DNA from: an uncultured Planktomarina sp.
GTDB taxonomy: Bacteria > Pseudomonadota > Alphaproteobacteria > Rhodobacterales > Rhodobacteraceae
Length of the DNA stretch: 64,000 nt
Direction of reading: 5' to 3'
Assembly (NCBI GenBank): GCA_905182535.1
Contig: CAJJBZ010000002.1
Location: forward strand, 62,001-126,000
Under the pieces are notes generated by a model. It was not told the DNA's origin. It was given only the letters and a program-made list of their open reading frames with translations, and ran no database searches. Positions 1 to 8,663 of this stretch are shown one piece after another. The position numbers and the translations under genes were made by a program. Position 1 is the first letter of the stretch. The number at the start of each line of letters is the position of its first letter.

Positions 1-1
1 C

Positions 2-730
2 GGACCAGTGACTTGGCCGTTCCATGATTTGTTTTGGGTTCATCAAGGCCAAGTTGAGTTGGAATTTCCAGACTTAGAGTGCAAAGAGCTGCTTGACGCG
101 CCGGCAGGGGTTTTGATCTTACCCAACACTGCATTCTTGGGGTACGCCGTAGATGGTTTTGCATCCGCTTCTGTGTGCCACTTCAAATATTCGGGGCGTG
201 ATGTCGTCAGTTTTTGTGCGCCAGGATACCTAGTTGTGCGCCGGGACGAAGGCTTACATGTCCAAAACCAGGTACGACTGGCAATGGAGTTGTCACAAAG
301 TGACGCTTCAGAGACGATGGACAGGCGACAGCGGTTACTTCGATCGATCCTCGACGGGTTTGAGTATCCAGAAAAACGACTACGCAAAGCATCTTTGGGC
401 CCAAAAAACCGATTGACGGCCTCATGGAAGCAAGCAGCTGACCATTTAGAAAGTATGCGGACATTAAGTGATGTTGCCCGCCTTGCTGGTGTAAGCGAAA
501 GCGGGTTTCGAAAACAGCACCGCGAAAATTATACCAAGTCGGCGGGAGATTATCTACGCGACCTGCGCCTAAAAAAAGGTGAAGAATTGTTGGCTACAAC
601 GGGGTTTTCAGTTTCTGAAATTGCACACCTAGTTGGATATCAGCATGGGGAAACCTTTTGTACGGCATTTCGAAAATCACGTGGACTGACGGCAGGGCAG
701 TACCGCCGCTGGTCCAAACCATTCGCATAA
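2..730 (+). CDS. AraC-family transcriptional regulator (5' end outside window)
   Basis: The C-terminal third is an AraC-type double helix-turn-helix. The first helix pair lies around SDVARLAGVSESGFRKQHR and the second around SVSEIAHLVGYQHGETFCTAF, followed by an RKSRGLTAGQYRR tail. The N-terminal part is beta-rich and looks like the cupin-like effector domain of the family. The reading frame stays open to the window edge, so the GTG at position 8 is probably internal and the true start lies upstream. The gene ends 15 bases before a BNR sialidase-like gene on the same strand, so it probably regulates or is co-transcribed with that gene. The effector is unknown; an amino sugar or sialic-acid derivative is an inference from neighbours. 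Confidence 0.85.
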   Translation, partial: GPVTWPFHDLFWVHQGQVELEFPDLECKELLDAPAGVLILPNTAFLGYAVDGFASASVCHFKYSGRDVVSFCAPGYLVVRRDEGLHVQNQVRLAMELSQSDASETMDRRQRLLRSILDGFEYPEKRLRKASLGPKNRLTASWKQAADHLESMRTLSDVARLAGVSESGFRKQHRENYTKSAGDYLRDLRLKKGEELLATTGFSVSEIAHLVGYQHGETFCTAFRKSRGLTAGQYRRWSKPFA

Positions 731-745
731 TTAAAGGGCTTTCAA

Positions 746-1828
746 ATGAAACTAGCGCACGAAATTTTAATCTACGCAAACCCACATCCTCTATTAATTA
801 GTAGGCAAGCAATCTTTCCAGGCATTGTACAATTACCCGACGAAAGTCTGCTCGCCATGTTTTCGATAGGACAAGCGTTTGATGCCGCAGATCATCGAAC
901 CTTTATTAGCAAAAGCTTTGACCTGGGAAGATCCTGGACAGCGCCAAGCCGAATGAACGACCACGAATTTCAGCCAGATCAGATATCCGAAACTCTCAAA
1001 CCGCTCTTGTTAGGTGACGGCAGCTTACTTGCAACTGGCTACGGATTTGTTCGCCCAGACGATATCACACCGATTGTGGACCCAGTCACGTTTGATGTAC
1101 TTTCGCTAAAACATATGGTCAGTAAATCATCCGACAACGGAGCGACATGGGACAAGCCTCGCATCGTAGATATCGGTGGTAGGGCCCTAGAAATATCAGG
1201 CCCATGTATTCAGCTCAAATCGGGGCGCATCCTTGCGGCAGCCCCCCCGTTTCATCTTGGTGTCAATGGCCATGTAGGATGGATTATTTACAGTGATGAT
1301 GGCGGTCAAAATTGGGATCGCCTTTCAACTTTTTTTGAAAGTCCAAATGGAGAAATTGCTGCTTGGGAATGTAGATTGTGCGAAACATCATCCGGGCAAC
1401 TAGCCGTTTTATTCTGGGCTTACGATAATGAAAAAAAGTGCAATTTGAACAACCATATTGTTATTTCAAATGATGGGGGGAAAAATTTTGGGCTGGCGGT
1501 CGACACTGGCATTCGCGGCCAAGCCTCCAACTTAATGCCGTTTGGAGAGGGTAAAATTCTAACGATCCACGCGCATCGTGAAAACCCAGTTGGGCTATGG
1601 GTTCGCAAAGTTAATATCGAAAATGGTGATTTTGAAATTGAAAGTGAAGTTAACTTATTTTCTGATGACACTTTGGGCAGTGACGCTACAGATATTCGCA
1701 AACAATTTGGCAGCCTGAAATTTGGACAGCCGTCGTTGTTACAGCTTTCAAATGGTCAGGTATTGGCAGCTTGCTGGGCGTTTGAGAATTGTCAGCATGT
1801 AATAAAGGGCTTCATGCTTGATCAATAA
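746..1828 (+). CDS. BNR/Asp-box sialidase-like protein, no signal peptide
   Basis: This 360-residue protein has four Asp-box repeats (S-x-D-x-G-x-x-W type): SFDLGRSW near residue 57, SSDNGATW near 128, SDDGGQNW near 183 and a weaker SNDGGKNF near 241. They are spaced as in six-bladed sialidase propellers, and the length suits a single-domain exo-sialidase. The N terminus (MKLAHEILIYANPHP) is not a signal peptide, so it should act in the cytoplasm on an imported glycoside if it is an enzyme. A W-E-C-R segment and an FWAYD segment match W-D-L-R and AWTYD in the second BNR protein at 1864-2982, so the two are paralogues. The start is an ATG after AAAGGG. Sialidase activity is inferred from fold and gene context; I did not verify the arginine triad. 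Confidence 0.8.
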   Translation: MKLAHEILIYANPHPLLISRQAIFPGIVQLPDESLLAMFSIGQAFDAADHRTFISKSFDLGRSWTAPSRMNDHEFQPDQISETLKPLLLGDGSLLATGYGFVRPDDITPIVDPVTFDVLSLKHMVSKSSDNGATWDKPRIVDIGGRALEISGPCIQLKSGRILAAAPPFHLGVNGHVGWIIYSDDGGQNWDRLSTFFESPNGEIAAWECRLCETSSGQLAVLFWAYDNEKKCNLNNHIVISNDGGKNFGLAVDTGIRGQASNLMPFGEGKILTIHAHRENPVGLWVRKVNIENGDFEIESEVNLFSDDTLGSDATDIRKQFGSLKFGQPSLLQLSNGQVLAACWAFENCQHVIKGFMLDQ

Positions 1829-1863
1829 CCGGTTTGGTCATTATTTTTATAATACCCCCACTT

Positions 1864-2982
1864 TCAGACCACAAGCCGCGCAAAGTGCAGATCCATGGCG
1901 CTATGGTCGCCTGCGTAGTAGGCGATTAGCACATCGTCGTCTGGCAAATGTACGGCAAACGGCAATCCAAAACTCCACATTTCCATACCAGCTAATAGGT
2001 CCCCGGTATCCTGGGTGTTCGAATCTTTTGGGAGCGGGTGCTGATAGATGAGAACTTCGCTTTTTGGATCAAACGGCGCATCAATAGCTGGGGAAATACG
2101 GGCACGAATACACTGACCTCCAAAGCGATCCACCCATGCCAAAACTACCCTCCCATCTGAAAGCATGGCCGGCGGGCCAGCCTGGTCGGCGAATCCAAGA
2201 TCCAAAGGCTCTGACCATGAATTCATGTTATCTGTGCTGATGCGCCGATGAATGTTGAGGTACTTTTGTGTGGTGATGTCATACGTCCACGCAAATGTCG
2301 CAACACTACCGCTAGCACCCACGCCACAACGCAAGTCCCAATTAAAAACGCCCGCCGTAACGTCTTCAGCAATTGGTGCGGTCTCGGACCAACTTCGCCC
2401 ATTGTCAAAAGATTGAAATAGGACAGCCCTTTGACGCCATTTTGACGTATCATAATAGTGCTTGTTAGTTTCGACGCTCATAGCCAAAGATCCATCCGCG
2501 AGCTTTAAAATTGGGTTGGTCAGGCTGGGTGGCCCAATGTCGTCTGACATCGGAATTTTTCGCCAGGAGGTCCAGGTGGCCCCTCCATCATGTGAATCTG
2601 CCAATAGGATTGCCATAGGAAGGCATCCCTCGGTCTTCGCATTAAACAAAGGCATTCCAGGGTGCGAGGTGCGGTCGACCCACATGACAGCTGCCAGAAG
2701 ATGATCTGCGCTAATTTCCGTCAGATAGCAAAGTTTTAATGTTCCAAGCTGCCCATCAACAACTGTGTCTATGAATGGATTGGTGGGTTTGCTCCAAGAG
2801 CGACCATTATCGTGGGAACGGGAGAATTCGATTTGTTCTTGGTCGCTGTCTTTGTTATCTCCCACCCGGTACGTGGCCAACAAGTCTCCATTATGTAGAA
2901 TGGTGACAGTCCCAAAGTTAATGCAGGCTCGCGCTGTTCCTACTTCGGCCGAGCTGATCACTCCAGTTTCGACAATCTTCAT
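1864..2982 (-). CDS. BNR/Asp-box sialidase-like protein (second copy), no signal peptide
   Basis: The protein has 372 residues with Asp boxes SHDNGRSW (near residue 56), SHDGGATW (near 130), SFDNGRSW (near 191) and a degenerate STDNMNSW (near 249). It is a propeller of the BNR_2/sialidase type and a paralogue of the 746-1828 product. No signal peptide is visible. It is the last gene of a minus-strand operon with a NagA-like deacetylase and two small proteins; its ATG overlaps the stop of the preceding gene by four bases (ATGA), which implies translational coupling. It converges on the first BNR gene with a 35-base gap. The context points to intracellular processing of a sialylated or nonulosonic-acid-containing substrate, but the exact bond cleaved is unknown. 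Confidence 0.8.
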   Translation of the reverse strand: MKIVETGVISSAEVGTARACINFGTVTILHNGDLLATYRVGDNKDSDQEQIEFSRSHDNGRSWSKPTNPFIDTVVDGQLGTLKLCYLTEISADHLLAAVMWVDRTSHPGMPLFNAKTEGCLPMAILLADSHDGGATWTSWRKIPMSDDIGPPSLTNPILKLADGSLAMSVETNKHYYDTSKWRQRAVLFQSFDNGRSWSETAPIAEDVTAGVFNWDLRCGVGASGSVATFAWTYDITTQKYLNIHRRISTDNMNSWSEPLDLGFADQAGPPAMLSDGRVVLAWVDRFGGQCIRARISPAIDAPFDPKSEVLIYQHPLPKDSNTQDTGDLLAGMEMWSFGLPFAVHLPDDDVLIAYYAGDHSAMDLHFARLVV

Positions 2983-3503
2983 GATTTTTTTACTTTTAGA
3001 TCATCTGGAGTTGGCTCATTAGAGGCCTTCCCTGGCCAGCCCATCAACAATTTTGCGTTCTTCTCAGCCTCAAGAGCCTGGTCTGGATCTTTGAAAACTT
3101 GCATGACGCATTGGGGCTTTTGGCGATCAATAACGTCATACACCAGACTATAACCCAATTTATCCATGATCGGTCCAATCCATCCAGCGCAATGGTCGCA
3201 ATATCGCGCCATCGGCTCAGCGTCATTGTCCATTACTTTGCCAAGGCTCGGACAGGCATTCATCCGCAGTTCCAAGCGGTCTTCATGTAGTTCTAGGTCG
3301 AGGTCACAGTTTTCCTCGATACGGATGTGTTCCCAGTAGTCCCGCATGCCTTCCAGGCCATACTCGCGAAAGGGTTCAAGAGTATGGCGCTCTTGATTTC
3401 GGCTAATTTCCAACCAATAGGCCTGCAAGGCGTCGTCGCCCTGTGTTTCAAGAAACTTAAAGACCTCGTTGTAGAATTTAGTAAAATGGTCGCTAGGTAT
3501 CAT
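2979..3503 (-). CDS. Small cysteine-containing protein, possibly ATC-hydrolase-like (paired copy A)
   Basis: This 174-residue soluble protein has no signal peptide or membrane segment. The first half is helical and charged (EYGLEGMRDYWEHIRIEE); the second half holds NACPSLGKV, then YCDHC with a CxxC pair, then a conserved-looking PQCVMQVF near the end. The pattern C-P...YC...G...C resembles the L-2-amino-thiazoline-4-carboxylate hydrolase-like superfamily (PF14196), which is a tentative assignment from memory of the pattern. It shares that layout with the adjacent 3500-3961 product, so the two look like divergent paralogues. Both junctions use 4-base ATGA overlaps in a NagA-like/small/small/BNR operon. 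No function is established. Confidence 0.7.
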   Translation of the reverse strand: MIPSDHFTKFYNEVFKFLETQGDDALQAYWLEISRNQERHTLEPFREYGLEGMRDYWEHIRIEENCDLDLELHEDRLELRMNACPSLGKVMDNDAEPMARYCDHCAGWIGPIMDKLGYSLVYDVIDRQKPQCVMQVFKDPDQALEAEKNAKLLMGWPGKASNEPTPDDLKVKKS

Positions 3504-3961
3504 TTGCGTCTACCAATGATTTGCCGGCACGCACCTGGAGCGATAATTTCCGTTTTGATCTCGAAAGGGCTGCCATCGGCCATGGCATTATTGGTCTTGA
3601 TAGTTTGATCACAAAAGTGGTCTGAAACCTGCGGTGCAATTTTTTTAACGTGGTGATATGCTGTGCAATGCTTCACCGTTAGAACCACCTCATCGTCTAC
3701 AATTTCAATCTGATAATCCGAGCCTTCACGGGTAAAAAAATGCCGCCAGTGCTTGACCAGCTCACCTGCGTTGCCGGCGATTAAATGACCACGAATATCA
3801 GCGTAAACGTCCTGTCCAACGCGGGTAAAAATCTCATCCATAATTTCGACACCGTAGTTTTCGATAATGAAATCAATTGTGGTGTTGGCTGCGCCGTGAA
3901 AATCCATATGGACGTTCCCAACTTCGTTATAACGAAGTGGTTTATCGTCTTGTTTGATCAT
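3500..3961 (-). CDS. Small protein paired with the preceding one (copy B), function unknown
   Basis: This 153-residue soluble protein reads N-terminal VGNVHMDFHGAANTTIDFI, middle WRHFFTREGSDYQIEIVDDEV, then KHCTAYHHV, DHFCDQT and a C-terminal GACRQIIGRR. The cysteine spacing (C ... FC ... C) parallels NACPS ... YCDHC ... QC in the neighbour at 2979-3503, although the CxxC is reduced to FCDQT here. I infer that the two are paralogues, perhaps subunits of one heteromer. It lies between the NagA-like deacetylase and copy A with ATGA overlaps on both sides. No database family was checked. Confidence 0.7.
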   Translation of the reverse strand: MIKQDDKPLRYNEVGNVHMDFHGAANTTIDFIIENYGVEIMDEIFTRVGQDVYADIRGHLIAGNAGELVKHWRHFFTREGSDYQIEIVDDEVVLTVKHCTAYHHVKKIAPQVSDHFCDQTIKTNNAMADGSPFEIKTEIIAPGACRQIIGRRK

Positions 3962-5136
3962 GGCTTACGCTCATAAACTTGCTTGCCACCAACATAGGTG
4001 GCATTTACCGCAAATGTACTAGGATCAAGCAATGAAAAGTCAGCCAATTTCCCAGTTTCGACGCTGCCCATCTCGCGTTCGAGCCCAAGCACACGGGCCG
4101 GAATTAGCGCACTGGCGATGGCCGCGCGGGTCAAGCCCGCTCCACTAAAAGTCAGAAAATTCAACATGGCCTCATGTGAGGTCAGGGAAGATCCACAAAG
4201 GCCACCTCTGTCATCCTTTACGGCTTTGCCCTTCTCACTGGTCAGCCAATAGCCAGGGTACGCTTCAAAGCGCGCGCCCTCACGGCCCGCGAACTTGATA
4301 GAATCAGTTTCTAAGAAAACGCGGTCCGATGGCAGCTGTGCTAGCAGCTTCACCAGCTTGGGATGAACATGAATTCCATCACAGATTAGCCCCAACGGAA
4401 GACCAGATTCTGCGATCAGCGCATCAGGCAAAGAAAATTGATGCACACCGCTACCGTCTGGCGGTAGGGAGGCGGTGACATTGTACATATGCGTAACTGC
4501 ATCGATACCCCACGATACATAACGCGAGATATCATCCGCCAACGCACAGCTGTGACCTAGGTGCACGGACACGCCGACCTGTTTCATAAGTCGTATAAAG
4601 GCTTCCGCACCTTCAAGCTCAGGAGCCACTGTTACGGCCAGCAGATGACCGTCGGCGGCATCAATTATTTCATGGGCAAGGTTAAGTGTAGGAAGCCGCA
4701 AGTTCTCTGGGTTATGCGCACCAGGTGCTCCGAAACAAGGCCCTTCGCTATGGATGCCCAATACGCGTGCGCCATTTGCTTGGCCACATTGTCCAGCCAA
4801 ATCTGAAAGTACTGATGCCATCTTTTCAGGAGCCAATGATCCAATTGTTGGCAAAAAGCCAGTTACGCCGTGAGCTGGCAAAAGGACTGAGCTGTCCGCA
4901 ACACATCCAGGCGTTGGTTCATGATAAAAATTTACATCAAACCCGTGCTGCAATAGGTCGATCATGCCCGGGAATATAATTTGCCCAGCACCATCGATAA
5001 TTCGCCAGTCCGTACCAGTAGGTGAAGCAGGATCCAAAAGCGCGGAAATTCGATCGTCTTCTATCACTAAATCTTTGAGTACTGGCCCCGTTGGAGTTAT
5101 GATTGTAACGTTCGTCCATTTTTGTTTTACTTGCAT
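3958..5136 (-). CDS. NagA-like N-acetylglucosamine-6-phosphate deacetylase family amidohydrolase
   Basis: This 392-residue amidohydrolase has the NagA signature layout: IIFPGMIDLLQHG at the barrel entry, HSEGPCFG (HxEGP), HLGHS, VTHMYNV in place of HLFNAM, CDGIHVHP, and LETDS in place of the usual TDAM. The family deacetylates GlcNAc-6-phosphate. The altered motifs (HMYN, TDS) and the presence of a second, more canonical NagA at 27032-28205 suggest a different acetamido-sugar substrate. It is the first gene of an ATGA-coupled operon with two small proteins and a BNR sialidase-like protein. Its promoter is shared divergently with the SDR at 5200, and the intergenic region carries a motif also found at 13116. 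The ATG start is supported by the abrupt upstream end of the open frame. Confidence 0.82.
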   Translation of the reverse strand: MQVKQKWTNVTIITPTGPVLKDLVIEDDRISALLDPASPTGTDWRIIDGAGQIIFPGMIDLLQHGFDVNFYHEPTPGCVADSSVLLPAHGVTGFLPTIGSLAPEKMASVLSDLAGQCGQANGARVLGIHSEGPCFGAPGAHNPENLRLPTLNLAHEIIDAADGHLLAVTVAPELEGAEAFIRLMKQVGVSVHLGHSCALADDISRYVSWGIDAVTHMYNVTASLPPDGSGVHQFSLPDALIAESGLPLGLICDGIHVHPKLVKLLAQLPSDRVFLETDSIKFAGREGARFEAYPGYWLTSEKGKAVKDDRGGLCGSSLTSHEAMLNFLTFSGAGLTRAAIASALIPARVLGLEREMGSVETGKLADFSLLDPSTFAVNATYVGGKQVYERKP

Positions 5137-5155
5137 GAACCTACCAATCCTAATA

Positions 5156-5169
5156 TGTTATTATATTAA
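5156..5169. promoter_or_regulatory. Candidate operator shared with 13117-13130
   Basis: TGTTATTATATTAA lies in the 63-base divergent intergenic region between the NagA-like operon and the SDR/GntR/RidA genes. A 13-of-14 match (TGTTATTATGTTAA) occurs at 13117 in the other divergent intergenic region of this half of the island. The core GTTA...TAAC is an imperfect inverted repeat. The adjacent GntR-type sensor regulator (5943-6953) is the natural candidate binder. The AT-rich sequence could instead simply be a -10 region. Confidence 0.4.
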
Positions 5170-5199
5170 CGATGTAGGCTGAAACTTCAAGGTGCAATA

Positions 5200-5961
5200 A
5201 TGACAAAGAAATGCGTCTGTGTGACGGGCTCGACCCAAGGAATTGGATTTGCAATTGCAGAGGCGTTCGCCAAAACAGGTGCGCGGCTTGTAATCAATTC
5301 TCATGAGCCCAATTCTACATCAGTTCGCGCCTTGGCAGAACTGACAGAATGCCATTTTGTCCAGGCAGATTTGTCAAGCGCTGAGGGCGCCACCTCCTTT
5401 GTCGAGCAGGCACATCAAAAATTAGGTTCGCTTGATACGCTGGTCAATAACGCTGGAATTTTCAACGATAGTGACTTTGGGACACTCGATGAAACACTTT
5501 TTGACAGTGCCTTTAACTTGAACGTTAAAGGCTATTTGTTCGCAGCGCAGGCGTTTTGTGCAAAAGTTCGAGCTGATCAGGACGGTGCCTCGATCATTTG
5601 TATTGGGTCTACAAATTCAGTCTCTGCCGAAAAAAATAGTGTTATTTATGACAGCACGAAGGGCGCTATATTGATGATGGTACGCTCGCTAGCAGTTTCG
5701 TTAGCTGACCGGGGAATTCGCGTCAACGGGGTCGGACCAGGCATCATTCAGACACCTCTGACCCAACCCGGACTTGATAAAGGTAAGACCTGCACAGTCC
5801 TAACTAGGCAAATTCCACTAGGTCGGATCGGAAAACCAGAAGATGTTGGGGGCGCTGCAGTTTTCCTTGCGTCACCTGAAGCACGCTATATAACCGGGCA
5901 AATGATTTATGTAGATGGTGGAATTATTGCGCGCCAAATATCATGGGACGAACCAGTTTGA
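5200..5961 (+). CDS. SDR-family NAD(P)-dependent oxidoreductase
   Basis: This 253-residue classical SDR has the cofactor loop TGSTQGIG near residue 9, NNAG near 87, catalytic Ser in CIGSTNS, YDSTK (YxxxK) near 150, the PGIIQTP segment after beta-6, and the C-terminal YITGQMIYVDGG typical of FabG-like members. AAGGTGC before the ATG serves as ribosome-binding site. The 3' end overlaps the start of the GntR regulator gene by 19 bases, so the two are co-transcribed. Substrate is unknown; in this island a sugar or sugar-acid hydroxyl is likely. Confidence 0.85.
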   Translation: MTKKCVCVTGSTQGIGFAIAEAFAKTGARLVINSHEPNSTSVRALAELTECHFVQADLSSAEGATSFVEQAHQKLGSLDTLVNNAGIFNDSDFGTLDETLFDSAFNLNVKGYLFAAQAFCAKVRADQDGASIICIGSTNSVSAEKNSVIYDSTKGAILMMVRSLAVSLADRGIRVNGVGPGIIQTPLTQPGLDKGKTCTVLTRQIPLGRIGKPEDVGGAAVFLASPEARYITGQMIYVDGGIIARQISWDEPV

Positions 5962-6953
5962 CCAAAAATCTATCCCCACGCCACCTACAGCTACGTGCGA
6001 CGCTTTTTAGACGCTGGAAAACCCGTGGGTTAAAACCGGGCGCTAGAATTGAATCTCAAAATGAAATTGTCAAACTTTCAGATTTTTCACTTATTACAGT
6101 AATGAAAACGCTCAAAGACCTCGAAGCAGAAGGCGTAATTCACAGGCAAGTTGGTAAAGGATCGTATTTGGTCACAACTCCCTGGGCCGAATTGTACTGG
6201 CGCATTGGATTTTTCTATAATCGCGATATTGTGGGTGGGGGAATTTTTGACAACGCGTTTTATACGCGCATGGTGGTCGCAATTGAAAAAGGCGTTGTTT
6301 CCGACGGGCACGAGTTCGTACTGGGCAGTTTTACTCATGAAACAATGCCAATCAACCTTTGGGACGCGCTGGATGCAGTCATTCTGACGGGGATTACCGA
6401 TGAGACTAAAACTCTTGGGCTTGCGGAAACGACAAGCCAGGTTAGCCTGATAGACCTATTTCCAGACGCTTTACCATTTCACAGCTTTCGGCTTGATTTC
6501 ACGACCCCATTTAAGGACATGTTTAAGGAATTTCGAGGCAAGCCCTACAAGTACCTGTATTTGGATTCAGAAATTTTGTCCCGTGAACAAGCCGTCCGTC
6601 GCAAAGGATTTCATGACGCGCATCAGGCAATTGATCCAGACGCAGAAATTTCTACAATCACAGTAAATCAAGAAGTTGGGCTTGACGATACAGATGAGCT
6701 TTTGGCTGCGATTGCTGAATTCAAGCCTGACGTTGTTTGCGGCTATGTGCACAGAAATTGGCGCGATCTAATTCAGGCCCAATTTTCTCACAATATAGAG
6801 GTCTACGGGTACGCATTGGATTCAGAGAAACCAGGGTTTGTCGTTAAGACAGCGGAATGGATGGACCAGGTTCTGCCCGAAGTCTATGAGCACCTCACGA
6901 ACCGACAATCCAAAAAAGAGCACGGCGTATACCCGGCAAAATTTGTTCACTGA
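5943..6953 (+). CDS. GntR-type winged-helix regulator with LacI/PBP1-like sensor domain
   Basis: This 336-residue protein has an N-terminal GntR winged helix (GLKPGARIESQNEIVKLSDF, then TVMKTLKDLEAEGVIHRQVG, then GKGSYLV). A long C-terminal domain follows that alternates strands and helices in the periplasmic-binding-protein style (YLYLDSEI, RKGFHDAHQAI, AAIAEFKPDVVCGYVH), as in AraR-type regulators. Such proteins usually bind a sugar or sugar phosphate and release a repressed operator. It overlaps the SDR stop and is followed 22 bases later by a RidA gene. The shared 14-nt motif at 5156 and 13117 is its candidate operator. Ligand is unknown. Confidence 0.8.
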   Translation: MGRTSLTKNLSPRHLQLRATLFRRWKTRGLKPGARIESQNEIVKLSDFSLITVMKTLKDLEAEGVIHRQVGKGSYLVTTPWAELYWRIGFFYNRDIVGGGIFDNAFYTRMVVAIEKGVVSDGHEFVLGSFTHETMPINLWDALDAVILTGITDETKTLGLAETTSQVSLIDLFPDALPFHSFRLDFTTPFKDMFKEFRGKPYKYLYLDSEILSREQAVRRKGFHDAHQAIDPDAEISTITVNQEVGLDDTDELLAAIAEFKPDVVCGYVHRNWRDLIQAQFSHNIEVYGYALDSEKPGFVVKTAEWMDQVLPEVYEHLTNRQSKKEHGVYPAKFVH

Positions 6954-6975
6954 CTAAAAACCAACAGGAGTACAC

Positions 6976-7368
6976 ATGTTAAAAATAGTTACCGAAGGCG
7001 CAAAGTCCAACCTTCCATTTAGTCCCGCAATAATCGCCGGCGACCTCATGTTTGTGTCGGGGCAAGCTTCAGTTGATTCTGAAATCGGTACGATTATTTC
7101 AGGTACCTTCGAAGAAGAAATGCGACGGTCGATCGAAAATTTACGCTCGATTTTAGTGGCAGAAGGCCTGTCGTTAGATAACGTGATAAATATAAAATCT
7201 TATGTAGCCCAGCAAAGCGATTTGCCCTCATACAACAAGATATATGCTGAATATTTTACAGCGCCACTACCAACACGAAGCACAATCATGGGTGTTCTCG
7301 GGACAATGTTAAAGTTTGAGTTGGATGGCATCGCTTGTGTTTCTACAACGCGCCAGCAGGCTTCATAA
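6976..7368 (+). CDS. RidA/YjgF-family enamine/imine deaminase
   Basis: This 130-residue protein matches the RidA fold: GDLMFVSGQ near residue 22, LRSILVAEGLSLDNVINIKSYV in the central helix-strand, PLPTRSTI with the substrate-binding Arg, and FELDGIA with the catalytic Glu. The family hydrolyses reactive enamines/imines made by PLP enzymes; the island encodes two aminotransferases and a PLP-type DSD-like enzyme. CAGGAG lies upstream of the ATG. It is the last gene of the SDR-GntR-RidA run and converges on the DSD-like gene with a 13-base gap. Confidence 0.85.
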   Translation: MLKIVTEGAKSNLPFSPAIIAGDLMFVSGQASVDSEIGTIISGTFEEEMRRSIENLRSILVAEGLSLDNVINIKSYVAQQSDLPSYNKIYAEYFTAPLPTRSTIMGVLGTMLKFELDGIACVSTTRQQAS

Positions 7369-7381
7369 ACGTAACACCAGT

Positions 7382-8653
7382 TTAAAAGTAGGTCAGGATA
7401 CCATCAATCACATCATAGTCATCGGTAACTATCGGAATAAAACGCCATTTATCAAAGGCAGTACAGGGGTGTGAAATACCCGAACAAATCATGTCACCTA
7501 CTTGCCAACTCGTGTCCGCGCCCAAGCGGACATAAGCGTGTTGATCATTTGTATTGAATATCTCGCATTCGCCGACGTCCATAAAACCTGAGCCTGGTCG
7601 AAACCGTTTAAACGGAACTGGAAGGCCAGCATCAAATGGTACGTCTCGCTTTCCCATTGTCAGGAACCCCAAATGTGGTTCAGGAATGGACTGGACGTAT
7701 GACCAGACTTCCAACGCAGGACGAAATTCCGAATACCACTGACGATTTGGATCAAGCCGAGCATTTTCTTGTGCGCTTCGGTATGCGCCATGATCGTTGG
7801 TCAGGTAACAACCACTTCGCAACAAAACCCGGACTGGTATCGAAATATCAAGAGACTTGAAACGCTCTGCAATGATGTCAAAGTGGGACGAACCGCCGCC
7901 AGTCAGGATGAACTCATCTAGGTCATGGTACGCCGATTGTGGAATGGCGCGAACAATATCAAGGATGAGATTCGCGTAGATAGCCACAGGTGTGGCGCTT
8001 TTATCTAGCCCCGGGATTGCACCCTCAAACGCACCAACACCGCAGAACTTAAATCGGTCAGGACGCTTTGAGATTTCACTTATTACCGCCAGTGCTTGGC
8101 TTCTATCACGTAAACCGGTGCGACCACCCATTGCTCCCACTTCAACCAAAACACCAATCGGCCGATTTTGGGATATACCGCGCAGCGATCGCTCAATATT
8201 TTCAATTTGACCAATCGAATCCACAAAGCAGAAAAACTCAAACTCTGGGTCGGCATTGATCTCAGATACAACAGTTTGGACGTTGGATTTGCCGATCAAT
8301 TGATTGGCGAGAACGATGCGATCTATTCCGTATTTACGCATGACTTGAATTTGATTGACCGTTGCCGCCGTGATACCCCAAGCGCCACACCTTATTTGTT
8401 CATCAAACAACTGTGGGCTCATGGTCGTCTTACCATGAGGTGCCAATGATAAGTCATTTATGCTTAGGTAATTAGCAAATAGATCAGCGTTGTAGTCAAG
8501 ATTTGCACGCTTTAGCACCATCAATGGTAAGGGCATATCTTCACGAAGAACATTCCAATTTTTATCTGCGATCTTATCAAGCGCGAACGGTTCGCTCGTT
8601 CCTGGGATACCCTTGGTGCGCCCATCAAGAAAAGTTTGCCTTATTGAGTCCAT
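7382..8653 (-). CDS. D-threonine aldolase / D-serine dehydratase-like PLP enzyme
   Basis: This 423-residue protein resembles the alanine-racemase-type fold III PLP enzymes called DSD1-like or D-threonine aldolase. PLPLMVLKRANLDYNADLF at the N terminus is followed by SLAPHGKTTMSP, where the Lys is the expected Schiff-base residue. Further markers are GVLVEVGAMGGRTGLR, LTGGGSSHFD (phosphate-binding glycines) and a C-terminal metal-site-like SHPCTAFDKW with His and Cys. The open frame runs back to 8851 across the upstream HpcH gene, but that part reads as out-of-frame coding and is not real. I place the start at the ATG at 8653, with 8674 possible. It sits 10 bases after the HpcH/HpaI aldolase stop. 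Confidence 0.8.
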   Translation of the reverse strand: MDSIRQTFLDGRTKGIPGTSEPFALDKIADKNWNVLREDMPLPLMVLKRANLDYNADLFANYLSINDLSLAPHGKTTMSPQLFDEQIRCGAWGITAATVNQIQVMRKYGIDRIVLANQLIGKSNVQTVVSEINADPEFEFFCFVDSIGQIENIERSLRGISQNRPIGVLVEVGAMGGRTGLRDRSQALAVISEISKRPDRFKFCGVGAFEGAIPGLDKSATPVAIYANLILDIVRAIPQSAYHDLDEFILTGGGSSHFDIIAERFKSLDISIPVRVLLRSGCYLTNDHGAYRSAQENARLDPNRQWYSEFRPALEVWSYVQSIPEPHLGFLTMGKRDVPFDAGLPVPFKRFRPGSGFMDVGECEIFNTNDQHAYVRLGADTSWQVGDMICSGISHPCTAFDKWRFIPIVTDDYDVIDGILTYF

Positions 8654-8663
8654 ATTCAATGAA

